Source: Akkermansia muciniphila (lineage in GTDB: Bacteria; Verrucomicrobiota; Verrucomicrobiia; Verrucomicrobiales; Akkermansiaceae). Taken from it: 5,873 bases of DNA. Where the stretch lies: positions 1 to 5,873 of the forward strand of contig CALPMD020000090.1 in the NCBI GenBank assembly GCA_943324575.2, written 5' to 3'. The translations under genes and the position numbers were made by a program. The notes under the pieces were generated by a model, which was not told where the DNA came from, searched no databases, and worked only from the letters and a program-made list of their open reading frames with translations. Numbering within the stretch: position 1 is the stretch's first letter; each line of letters starts with the position of its first letter. Positions 1 to 5,873 of the stretch are shown one piece after another.

Positions 1-163
1 CGAACAAATCGCGCAGCAAGTTGGGGACGCGGAATGCCAGCTGAAAACAATCCAGTGCGGCACCTGCGCCGAAGATCGTGGTGAACATGACCTCGCGCGC
101 TAGGCCGAGGATGCGACTGACCATCACAGCAGCGCTGACTTTTCCAGTGGCTTTGGCGGACAT
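1..163 (-). CDS. murJ: Lipid II flippase MurJ (MviN family), N-terminal fragment cut by the window edge
   Basis: Reading the minus strand from the ATG at 163-161 gives 54 residues in an open frame that runs off the window. They match the start of MurJ, the inner-membrane MOP-superfamily transporter that flips lipid II for peptidoglycan synthesis. The family hallmark SRILGLARE is at residues 16-24, followed by IFGAGAALDCF (30-40) and AFRVPNLLRDLF (43-54). Arg17, Arg23 and Asp38 line up with E. coli MurJ Arg18, Arg24 and Asp39, residues known to matter for function. The N-terminus is short and leads straight into the first membrane helix, which supports this ATG. No Shine-Dalgarno sequence is visible; the mRNA upstream reads CCTCCAAATAATCTA before ATG. 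The gene follows ftsZ on the same strand after 139 bases, so co-transcription is possible but not shown. Only about a tenth of a normal MurJ (about 500 residues) is visible, so whether the gene is intact cannot be judged. Confidence 0.93.
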   Translation of the reverse strand, partial: MSAKATGKVSAAVMVSRILGLAREVMFTTIFGAGAALDCFQLAFRVPNLLRDLF

Positions 164-302
164 TAGATTATTTGGAGGCTGGAAAGACGCGGGTTCATCT
201 TCAGGATTCGTGTGTCATTGCCCCGCTGCTCAGTTCGACAATTAGCGAGGCGCTTCCTCCCGGCTGGGAATCTCGAATTTCTGCAAATCGTTCATCTGCC
301 CC
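164..302. other. Spacer between ftsZ and murJ
   Basis: This 139-base gap is the longest non-coding stretch in the window. Only weak hairpins are visible, such as a 4-bp stem GAGG/CCTC (247-259) and a 3-bp CCC/GGG stem (259-268). Neither is followed by a T-run on the minus strand, so I see no intrinsic terminator. Two very short minus-strand frames exist, one of 17 codons (242-295) and one of 11 codons whose TAA overlaps the murJ ATG; neither has support. The gap could carry a murJ promoter, but I could not identify clear -35 and -10 boxes. Confidence 0.6.
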
Positions 303-1910
303 TCATTTCTTCTTCCGGAGGAAGGGTGGCAGGTCAAGGTCTTCGCCTTCAAACACGTTTGGGTTTTCACCTTCGAATCGGCCGCGAGGTGCCGAGTCGA
401 GCGATAGCTCGTTTTGTAAGCCTGATGGTTTGACGCCGAGTTTGAGCTTCGGGGGTTCAGCTTCTGCAGGTGTGGCTGAGGCGATAGGCTCGGGAGTCGC
501 CGCGGGCTCTTGGAAAAGCGGTTCCTCGAGAGGCGCTTCTACTTTGGGTTTACTCCAAGGCGAAGCGAATGCCGACTTCTTTTTCGGGCTCGGTGGCATC
601 GTCGAAACCTCAGGCTCGGGCTCGGCAATTTCGATCGGTTCATGAATTGATTCCCCAACTGCGGCATCCACATCGGCGGTTTTCTCGACTTCCCGTGGAG
701 AGTCGATGACAGGCTCAGGGATAAGGAGATCCATTTCGGATTCCAGCACCGACTCTTCGGCGACTGCTTCAAACCGCAGTGCTCCGACTTGGGGCGGGGC
801 GGCAGGCAGTGGTTCGGCGATCGGCTCTTCCGCCACGACGTCATCTGCCATCAGTTCTGGAGCGATTTCCTGATCGGGATCGAGAATCGGATTTTCTTGG
901 GAATGTTGGCTGAGCGACTCGCGCGATTTGATGGCCAGCGAATCCTCGGGAAGCGCGCTGATCAGGGTGATGGAAAGCGAGTTGCCCATGGCGGGATCGA
1001 CGGCAGCCCCAAAAAGCACATGGGCCGTTTCGGGTACGAATTTCTGCAGGCGCTGCATCAATAGCTCGATTTCGAAGAGCGTGAGATCTTCGCCGCCAGA
1101 AAGGTGGACTAGCACAGTCTGCGCTTTTTTGAGCAGCGTGCCCTGATCGAGCAGGGGGCTGTTGAGTGCGTTTTTCAATGCATTGGCGGCGCGGTCTTTG
1201 CCATCAGCGATGCCCGAGCCGAAAAGGCAGCGGGAACGGTTGGCACGCAGTGCAGTCATCAAATCGTCAAGCCCGACATTGATCAAGCCTGGGCGGGCAA
1301 CGAGGCGGATCACCGCTTTGATCGATTCGCAGACCATGTCGTCCGCTGCGGCAAAGGCTTCGTGGACGCCTTGCTTGGCGAGCACCAGCTCACCCATGCG
1401 GTTGTTGTCGAAAGTGACGAGGGCGTTAGACAGGACGGCTAGTTCATTGAGTGAGGCCTCGGCCTGCTCGCGTCGTCGCTTGCCCTCGAAAGCGAAAGGC
1501 ATGGTGGCAAAGACCACGATGAACGCTCCTTCTTCGCGGGCAATCCGCGTGACGATTGGAGCTGCGCCTGAACCCGTGCCGCCACCCAGACCGGTGCAGA
1601 GAAAGACGATCCGGCGGCCTTTGATGGATGCGCGAATCTGCTCCTCGGACTCCAAGACAGCGCGGTGACCCAGATCGGGATCTCCCCCAGTGCCTAGGCC
1701 TTTGGTGAGATTGGTGCCGAGTTGGATTTTTTCCAAGGCGAGACCGCTTGAGAGTGTCCGCTGATCGGTGTTGAGTGCCAGTAACTCGGCACCTTCCATG
1801 CCATCAAGCGCGATCCGCTCCAGCATATTGGCCCCGGCACCGCCGAGACCGATGATTTTAACGGCTGACGTCGGAATGGTTTGTTTGGGATGGCGGATGT
1901 AGGGAATCAT
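303..1910 (-). CDS. ftsZ: Cell division protein FtsZ, divergent, with long disordered linker
   Basis: FtsZ is the tubulin-like GTPase that polymerises at midcell into the Z-ring and recruits the divisome. The 535-residue product has the family's parts in order: nucleotide-binding loop KIIGLGGAGANML (18-30), LNTDQRTL (46-53), LTKGLGTGGDP (68-78), signature GGGTGSG (109-115), MPFAFEG (137-143), the region FDNNRM (167-172) where most FtsZs read IPND(K/R)L, and the T7 loop RPGLINVGLDDL (206-217). The tubulin-like C-terminal domain runs to about residue 322. A linker of about 200 residues rich in Glu, Pro and Ala follows, then the conserved C-terminal peptide DLDLPPFLRKKK (524-535), which in other bacteria binds FtsA. 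E. coli FtsZ is 383 residues; the extra length here is nearly all linker. In the T7 loop the first of the two usual Asp residues is Gly213, while Asp216 is kept. The ATG at 1910 lies 30 bases after ftsA and lacks a Shine-Dalgarno sequence; no better start is nearby. Confidence 0.97.
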   Translation of the reverse strand: MIPYIRHPKQTIPTSAVKIIGLGGAGANMLERIALDGMEGAELLALNTDQRTLSSGLALEKIQLGTNLTKGLGTGGDPDLGHRAVLESEEQIRASIKGRRIVFLCTGLGGGTGSGAAPIVTRIAREEGAFIVVFATMPFAFEGKRRREQAEASLNELAVLSNALVTFDNNRMGELVLAKQGVHEAFAAADDMVCESIKAVIRLVARPGLINVGLDDLMTALRANRSRCLFGSGIADGKDRAANALKNALNSPLLDQGTLLKKAQTVLVHLSGGEDLTLFEIELLMQRLQKFVPETAHVLFGAAVDPAMGNSLSITLISALPEDSLAIKSRESLSQHSQENPILDPDQEIAPELMADDVVAEEPIAEPLPAAPPQVGALRFEAVAEESVLESEMDLLIPEPVIDSPREVEKTADVDAAVGESIHEPIEIAEPEPEVSTMPPSPKKKSAFASPWSKPKVEAPLEEPLFQEPAATPEPIASATPAEAEPPKLKLGVKPSGLQNELSLDSAPRGRFEGENPNVFEGEDLDLPPFLRKKK

Positions 1911-1940
1911 GGTCAGTTTAAAATTGGGGATGAGGAGAGT
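1911..1940 (-). other. ftsA-ftsZ gap; ftsZ translation leader without Shine-Dalgarno
   Basis: The 30 bases before the ftsZ ATG read, in mRNA sense, ACTCTCCTCATCCCCAATTT followed by TAAACTGACC. There is no GGAGG-like element at the usual 5-10 base spacing. The TCCCCAATTTTAAA block resembles blocks ahead of ddl, ftsA and, more loosely, murJ. Its function is unknown; an unstructured A/T-rich leader that lets ribosomes start without Shine-Dalgarno pairing is one possibility. Confidence 0.4.
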
Positions 1941-3155
1941 TTATTTGCCGAACGGCCAAAACATGCGGCCGATCTTACCGAGGACTCCGGGTGGCGCAGC
2001 TCGCTCGGTTTCGAGGATCTGCGCATATCGGATGAGCCCGATCGCTGTCGCAAAATGTGGGTCTCTGAAGCTAGCTTGGGCACCGCTGATTTCCGGGATC
2101 TCAGGGCGATAGATGTCGCGACCGAAGACCTCGAAGGCGAGCTCGCTAAAGCCGCGCATCAGGCTGGTGCCGCCGGTGAGAAAGACTCCCGCGCCGATGG
2201 CTTCCACGGACCCGACAGGCAGGCGCTGGCGGACGAGTTTGAGTGTTTCTTCGAGTCGCTGGCGGATCACTTCGTTGAGAATGCCGCGGCCGACTTCCAC
2301 CTCGGCGAATCCGCGGTCATCGGTGAGTTTGGCAATCCCAACGGAGCGGATGGGATCGGCTGAAGCGTCGCCCTCTTGGATCTTGAGTCGATCGGCCGAA
2401 GAAAATGGCAGACCGGTGACGAGGTGAATATCGTTGGTGATGTGGTCGCCACCTACCGGAATGCAACCGGATGCGGCGATGGCACCATTGAGGTAAAGCG
2501 CGTAATCCGTGGTGCCTCCGCCGATGTCGATGACTAGTGCCCCGCGTTCGCGTTGCTCGCGGTCTAGCGCCATCTGGGCCGTCGCGATGGGGGAGAAAAC
2601 AATATCGTCGACCTCCAAAGGCATTTCACGGACCAGCTTGATGCTGTTTTGAATGCGGGTGCCGATGCCGTGGACCACGTGAAAGTCTGCTTCCACGGTT
2701 TTGCCGAAAAGGCCGACCGGGCTGATCGAATGCTCCAGCCCATCGAGCCAGTAATTGCGAATGATCGGATGAAGATAAACGTGATCTTGGGGGATGTGGA
2801 CTTCGCGGGCGATGGTGCGCGCCTCTTCGACGTGCTCGGGGGTTACGGTCGGTTCGCCATCGGGCAGGCGATAGGTCCCGCGGTGGTTGACCCCCTGAAT
2901 GTGGGATCCTGTCACAGCCAGATAGACGCTGCCGATTTCGACATCGCTGGCATCCTCTGCCTTGGCCAGCGCGTCCTTGAGACAGGCGCGAACTTGTGAA
3001 AAATCGTAGATCTCGCCCTTGCGGACGCCTGCGGTTTTGGTCACGCCGATGCCTAGGATCTTCACCGCGCTATCCGCCTTTACTTCGCCGACGACCATGC
3101 AGGTTTTGCTAGTGCCGATTTCAAGTCCGACGTGAATTTTTGTGCGACGTGCCAT
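1941..3155 (-). CDS. ftsA: Cell division protein FtsA (actin-like Z-ring membrane anchor)
   Basis: FtsA is an ATP-binding actin homologue on the cytoplasmic face of the membrane. It binds the FtsZ C-terminal peptide, tethers Z-ring filaments and signals to later division proteins. The 404-residue product has the actin-fold motifs in order: phosphate-1 loop GLEIGTSKTC (10-19), the FtsA-typical GVRKGEIYDF (43-52), an FtsA-specific 1C subdomain at roughly 80-165, phosphate-2 loop VIDIGGGTTDYA (208-219), and the adenosine motif VFLTGGTSLMRG (324-335). It ends in an amphipathic, aromatic and basic tail, GKIGRMFWPFGK (393-404), the expected membrane-targeting helix. Length is normal (E. coli FtsA has 420 residues). 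The ATG places the phosphate-1 loop 10 residues from the start, as expected. The gene lies 35 bases after ftsQ and 30 before ftsZ. No Shine-Dalgarno sequence precedes it; the leader reads TCCCAAAATTACCCTC before ATG. I see nothing damaged or missing. Confidence 0.97.
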   Translation of the reverse strand: MARRTKIHVGLEIGTSKTCMVVGEVKADSAVKILGIGVTKTAGVRKGEIYDFSQVRACLKDALAKAEDASDVEIGSVYLAVTGSHIQGVNHRGTYRLPDGEPTVTPEHVEEARTIAREVHIPQDHVYLHPIIRNYWLDGLEHSISPVGLFGKTVEADFHVVHGIGTRIQNSIKLVREMPLEVDDIVFSPIATAQMALDREQRERGALVIDIGGGTTDYALYLNGAIAASGCIPVGGDHITNDIHLVTGLPFSSADRLKIQEGDASADPIRSVGIAKLTDDRGFAEVEVGRGILNEVIRQRLEETLKLVRQRLPVGSVEAIGAGVFLTGGTSLMRGFSELAFEVFGRDIYRPEIPEISGAQASFRDPHFATAIGLIRYAQILETERAAPPGVLGKIGRMFWPFGK

Positions 3156-3190
3156 GAGGGTAATTTTGGGAAAAGATCGGGTGCGAGGGA
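3156..3190 (-). other. ftsQ-ftsA gap; ftsA translation leader without Shine-Dalgarno
   Basis: This 35-base spacer reads in mRNA sense as a C-rich stretch, then GATCTTTTCCCAAAATTACC and CTC before the ftsA ATG. It lacks a purine-rich ribosome binding site. The TCCCAAAATT block is similar to those before ddl and ftsZ. Confidence 0.4.
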
Positions 3191-4144
3191 TCAGCGGGTG
3201 CGGCGTTTCTCGCGGGTTTCCGTGGGTCGGGTCTCAGCGATCAGCGGGGGCGTGGCGCGAGCATCGCCGTGCACCGTGATCGGGACGTTACGCTTGGGAA
3301 TGAGATTGATCGTTTCGATGGCGTAGCCCTTTTGGCTGGCGTGCTCCATCGCCGCCCGCAGGTTGGCGATTTGGCGGGTGTGATCGCCCAGTCCGAAGGT
3401 CGCCGCGATGCCTTGGCGCGTAGTCAACAGCATGGACCATTCGTTCGTCTGCTTCACGGAATCGATCCAATGAATGGCTTCGGCATCGGCTTCACAGGCA
3501 GAATCCAACAAGTGAAAGCAATGCGCCAACTCGGGATGGTTGATGCGCTTTCCGGCAATAATTGGATTTCCCTTTGAAGCTGGCAGTTGGATCGATGGCA
3601 GCCGCACTGCAGACTCGAGCTGGAGCACAGGGCAAGGGTAAGCGATCCCATCGTGATCGACCAGCATCGCACCGGGGCGGCGGACTTCGGGCAGCCCGGC
3701 TGCCGGGCATGAGATCCACGCCCACGGGGTGCGGGCCGTCACGCGCACCATCAAGGTTCCCGGCAAGTGCCGCTCGGCGTGAACCTCCGCGATCTCGGGC
3801 AGGCACTTGAGTTTTCGTTCCACCTCTTTCACATCGATCTTGAAAAGATTGGCGCTCAGATCGATCTCCGCAGCCTTGACGAGTTCGACCTCATCGATGA
3901 CGGGATTGGCATTGAGGTCGATCACCTGCAGACGGAAATCTGGATTGTTGTAGAACGCGTGCTGGATTCCTTGCCAGCCTCCCCAGCCAATACCGGCAAT
4001 GACGGCGAGGATGCAGGCAAGCTTAGTCAAGCTGCCAGCCACCCTAAGGGCGCCAAGCCAAGCGATACGCGGCGACATCACGCGCACTTCCAGCACCTTG
4101 GAGTGAGTGCTACGGCGGGATCGGGTAGTTTGGCGTTTGAACAT
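3191..4144 (-). CDS. ftsQ: Cell division protein FtsQ/DivIB
   Basis: FtsQ is a single-pass membrane protein that scaffolds the divisome, binding FtsL and FtsB through its outer domain. The 317-residue product has the right layout: a basic cytoplasmic tail (1-35, rich in Arg and Lys), one membrane helix (about 36-60, with CILAVIAGIGWGGW), then a POTRA-like region (about 70-140: VIDLNANPVIDEVELVK, LFKIDVKEVERKL, LPEIAEVHAERHLPGTLMV). The FtsQ-specific beta domain follows, with MLVDHDGIAYP (160-170) and INLIPKRNVPITV (279-291). The tail (about 304-317) is strongly charged. I chose the ATG at 4144. An in-frame ATG at 4210 would add 22 residues but overlap the end of ddl by 65 bases. The chosen ATG follows the ddl stop by a single base, as expected for coupled translation, and leaves a normal-length cytoplasmic tail. 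FtsQ is poorly conserved in sequence, so the call rests on architecture and position between ddl and ftsA. Five cysteines fall in the outer part (114, 146, 171, 209, 217). Confidence 0.92.
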   Translation of the reverse strand: MFKRQTTRSRRSTHSKVLEVRVMSPRIAWLGALRVAGSLTKLACILAVIAGIGWGGWQGIQHAFYNNPDFRLQVIDLNANPVIDEVELVKAAEIDLSANLFKIDVKEVERKLKCLPEIAEVHAERHLPGTLMVRVTARTPWAWISCPAAGLPEVRRPGAMLVDHDGIAYPCPVLQLESAVRLPSIQLPASKGNPIIAGKRINHPELAHCFHLLDSACEADAEAIHWIDSVKQTNEWSMLLTTRQGIAATFGLGDHTRQIANLRAAMEHASQKGYAIETINLIPKRNVPITVHGDARATPPLIAETRPTETREKRRTR

Positions 4145-4145
4145 G

Positions 4146-5063
4146 TTAGGCTCGGAGTTGAAGGGAAAGCTCAGCGATGGTTTTGCACAATTCTGGGAAA
4201 GAAATTCCAATGGCAGCCGCGGCTTTCGGCAGCAGACTGGTTTCCGTCATGCCGGGGATGGTGTTAGCCTCAAGCACGAAGGGGCGATTCTGCGAATCGA
4301 GTAAGACATCGACCCGCGAATAAATTTCCACGCCCAGCGAGCGATGCGCCGCCAGCGCCGCCTCTTGGACAAGGCGCGTCGTTTCCGCATCCAGGTCGGC
4401 CGGGCAGATGTATTGGCTGCCTTTCGCACCGGAGAGCCATGGGTACTTGCTGGCCATGTCATACACGCCCTCCGGCGGAATGATGTGGACGACCGGCAAC
4501 GCGACATCGTTCAAAATGCCCACCGTGAGCTCTTGCCCGTTGATGAATTCCTCGACGAGAATGTCGTCACCATATTTCGCGGCATCTGCCATCGCCGCTT
4601 CAGCATCCGCTTGGTTGCGGACGATATGGACGCCGACGCTCGAACCTTCGCGCGGCGGCTTGACCACAAAAGGAGCGGGAAACGACGGCAAGCGTGGGCC
4701 GCTGGAAACATCGATGATTTCCGCCCGCGGCGTCGGCACGCCGTGTTCGACAAACGCGGCTTTCGCCAGATTCTTGTCAAATGCGATGCGGCTACTCTTC
4801 ACGCCTGCACCCGTGTAAGGAATGCCCAAGCCTTCGAGGATCTCCTGCAGGCGACCATCTTCACCGAAGGTTCCATGAATCACGTTGAAGGCCAGATCCG
4901 TGCCTGGCGGAAGCTCGATCTCGGGACCGGTCACATCAACAGCCACTGCGTCGAGGCCCAGTCCTAACAGCGCTTTCAAGACCGCTTTGCCCGATGCGAG
5001 CGAGACCTCCCGCTCCGAGCCGGGGCCACCCATGAGGACTGCGATTTTCTGGTGACTCAACAT
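4146..5063 (-). CDS. ddl: D-alanine--D-alanine ligase (DdlB type)
   Basis: Ddl is a cytoplasmic ATP-grasp enzyme that joins two D-alanines for MurF to add to the peptidoglycan stem peptide. The 305-residue product is normal in length (E. coli DdlB has 306). Visible motifs are AVLMGGPGSEREVSL (8-22), VIHGTFGEDGRLQ (61-73), GIPYTG (80-85), FVVKPPREGSSVGV (132-145), SRVDVLLD (249-256) and LEANTIPGMTETSLLP (264-279). By alignment to E. coli DdlB, Glu17 matches Glu15, His63 matches His63, Ser141 matches Ser150, Tyr207 (in ASKY) matches Tyr216, and Asp252, Glu265 and Asn267 are the metal ligands. Tyr at 207 fits a D-Ala-D-Ala enzyme; D-Ala-D-lactate ligases carry Phe or another residue there. So the window gives no sign of intrinsic vancomycin-type resistance through this gene. 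It starts 33 bases after murB and ends one base before ftsQ. All catalytic residues I can place are present. Confidence 0.97.
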   Translation of the reverse strand: MLSHQKIAVLMGGPGSEREVSLASGKAVLKALLGLGLDAVAVDVTGPEIELPPGTDLAFNVIHGTFGEDGRLQEILEGLGIPYTGAGVKSSRIAFDKNLAKAAFVEHGVPTPRAEIIDVSSGPRLPSFPAPFVVKPPREGSSVGVHIVRNQADAEAAMADAAKYGDDILVEEFINGQELTVGILNDVALPVVHIIPPEGVYDMASKYPWLSGAKGSQYICPADLDAETTRLVQEAALAAHRSLGVEIYSRVDVLLDSQNRPFVLEANTIPGMTETSLLPKAAAAIGISFPELCKTIAELSLQLRA

Positions 5064-5096
5064 GATCTTGGGATTTTAAATTTGGGATTCAAGAGT
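5064..5096 (-). repeat. murB-ddl gap with an 8-bp direct repeat upstream of ddl
   Basis: TTGGGATT occurs twice in this 33-base gap on the plus strand, at 5068-5075 and 5082-5089, flanked by short CTTG/CAAG inverted ends (5067-5070 and 5090-5093). In mRNA sense this gives two AATCCCAA blocks around an A/T-rich core just before the ddl ATG. There is no Shine-Dalgarno sequence. The repeat is short and may be chance. Confidence 0.35.
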
Positions 5097-5873
5097 TCAA
5101 AACGAGGCTTCTTCTTCGCCGAGGATTTTAATCTCGGTCTCCAGCTCGACGCCGCGTTCGTTGCGCGCCTTGTCCTGGATGAATTCGATGAGGGTGAGAA
5201 TTTCCAGCGCGGAAGCACCGCCTTGGTTGACGACGAAGTTGCCGTGGACTTCTGACACTGCGGCTTTGCCACAGGTGCTGCCTTTCAGTCCCATTGAATC
5301 GATCACGCGACCTGCCGGCACTTCTTCAGGGTTTTTGAAGGTGCATCCAGCCGAAGCGGCGATCGGCTGGCTGGCCTTGCGCTTTTCACGCGAAGCATCC
5401 CAACGCTCTTTGATGTTCGCCGCTGAATCGTTTTTCCCCTTGAAGACCGCTTGCAGGGCAAAGTTCCGCCGCAGCTCGGGGACATTGCGGTATTTGGCGA
5501 CGATTTCCTCGCGTTCGCGGGTGCGGATGACGCCGTCCTCGTCGAGAAAAGTCACACGCACCACCTGGTCAAACATTTCAATGCCCATCGCTCCCGCATT
5601 CATGCGCAGTGCGCCGCCGATATTGCCGGGGATGCCCTCCATCCACTCAAAACCACCAATGCCATTGCCACCTGCGATGCTGGCCAGCTTCTTCAGCCTG
5701 ACGCCCGCGCCAGCGGTGATATGGCCGCGGCCATCAACACTAACCTCGGAGAAGACCCCGCCCATCGGGTGAATGACCGCTCCGCGAATCCCTCCATCGC
5801 GCACCAGCAAGTTCGAGCCGCGCCCCACGACGCGCACCGGTATGCCGCGCTCGCGGCAATAATCGACGAGAAA
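5097..5873 (-). CDS. murB: UDP-N-acetylenolpyruvoylglucosamine reductase MurB, 5' end outside the window
   Basis: MurB is a cytoplasmic FAD enzyme that uses NADPH to reduce UDP-GlcNAc-enolpyruvate to UDP-MurNAc, the second committed step of peptidoglycan synthesis. The frame is open from the window edge, giving 258 visible residues. A GTG at 5837 could act as a start, but the upstream in-frame residues (FLVDYCRERGIPV) fit MurB, so the true start lies outside, roughly 40 residues further. Numbering within the fragment: FAD-binding VGRGSNLLVRDGG (16-28), GFEWMEGIPGNIGGALRMNA (74-93), AKYRN (126-130) holding the conserved active-site Arg129, SAGCTFKNP (174-182), and GVELETEIKILG (241-252), where Glu247 matches the conserved catalytic Glu. 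The expected total of about 300 residues and the sequence around YR suggest a type II (S. aureus-like) MurB. The general-acid residue, usually Ser, is Cys177. The gene ends 33 bases before ddl on the same strand. Confidence 0.96.
   Translation of the reverse strand, partial: FLVDYCRERGIPVRVVGRGSNLLVRDGGIRGAVIHPMGGVFSEVSVDGRGHITAGAGVRLKKLASIAGGNGIGGFEWMEGIPGNIGGALRMNAGAMGIEMFDQVVRVTFLDEDGVIRTREREEIVAKYRNVPELRRNFALQAVFKGKNDSAANIKERWDASREKRKASQPIAASAGCTFKNPEEVPAGRVIDSMGLKGSTCGKAAVSEVHGNFVVNQGGASALEILTLIEFIQDKARNERGVELETEIKILGEEEASF

Noticed and set aside
247..268. Possible terminator after ftsZ (GAGG/CCTC and CCC/GGG stems)
   Set aside because: Stems are only 3-4 bp and no U-run follows on the minus strand, so it does not qualify as an intrinsic terminator.
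242..295. A 17-codon minus-strand frame (MNDLQKFEIPSREEAPR) starting 7 bases after the ftsZ stop codon
   Set aside because: It is too short to judge, has only a GGGG stretch upstream rather than a clear ribosome binding site, and matches no family I recognise. Frames of this size arise often by chance.
1162..1668. Plus-strand open frame of 168 codons antisense to ftsZ; similar ones at 4344-4967 and 5161-5772
   Set aside because: They lie opposite highly conserved ftsZ, ddl and murB coding sequence, have low-complexity Arg/Ser/Ala-rich or otherwise featureless translations, and show no domain motifs. Such frames are expected opposite GC-rich genes.
303..1910. The GGGTGSG protein might be a bacterial tubulin rather than FtsZ
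   Set aside because: It has the FtsZ-type C-terminal peptide DLDLPPFLRKKK, FtsZ motifs such as NTDQRTL and LTKGLGTGGDP, and lies right after ftsA in the dcw cluster.
4142..4210. A longer ftsQ starting at the in-frame ATG at 4210
   Set aside because: It would overlap the conserved end of ddl by 65 bases, and the added 22 residues look like an out-of-frame reading of ddl. The ATG at 4144, one base after the ddl stop, fits better.

Overview
The window holds a contiguous, one-directional block of the bacterial dcw (division and cell wall) cluster. All genes lie on the minus strand. In transcription order, from high to low coordinates, they are murB (5' end outside the window), ddl, ftsQ, ftsA, ftsZ and murJ (only its first 54 codons are present). 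Gaps between the first five genes are 1 to 35 bases, which suggests a single transcription unit. The only larger gap, 139 bases between ftsZ and murJ, shows no convincing terminator.

The proteins point to the phylum Verrucomicrobiota, probably the Verrucomicrobiales. The reasons are a divergent FtsZ with GGGTGSG rather than the usual GGGTGTG signature, an FtsZ with a very long Glu/Pro/Ala-rich linker, and a murB-ddl-ftsQ-ftsA-ftsZ order in moderately GC-rich DNA. This is inference from protein character; no 16S or other marker is present, and genus cannot be named.

Region by region: 5097-5873 is MurB, which completes UDP-MurNAc synthesis. 4146-5063 is Ddl, which supplies the D-Ala-D-Ala dipeptide. 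3191-4144 is FtsQ, a bitopic divisome scaffold. 1941-3155 is FtsA, the actin-like membrane anchor. 303-1910 is FtsZ, the ring-forming GTPase that FtsA tethers. 164-302 is a spacer with nothing firmly supported in it. 1-163 is the start of MurJ, the lipid II flippase. Together the genes join precursor synthesis, precursor export and assembly of the septal ring.

I found no previously undescribed system here. The best leads are sequence-level oddities in otherwise familiar proteins: loss of one of the two T7-loop aspartates in FtsZ, a Cys at the MurB general-acid position, murJ directly after ftsZ, several extracytoplasmic cysteines in FtsQ, and start sites without Shine-Dalgarno sequences that share a C-then-A/T-rich leader.
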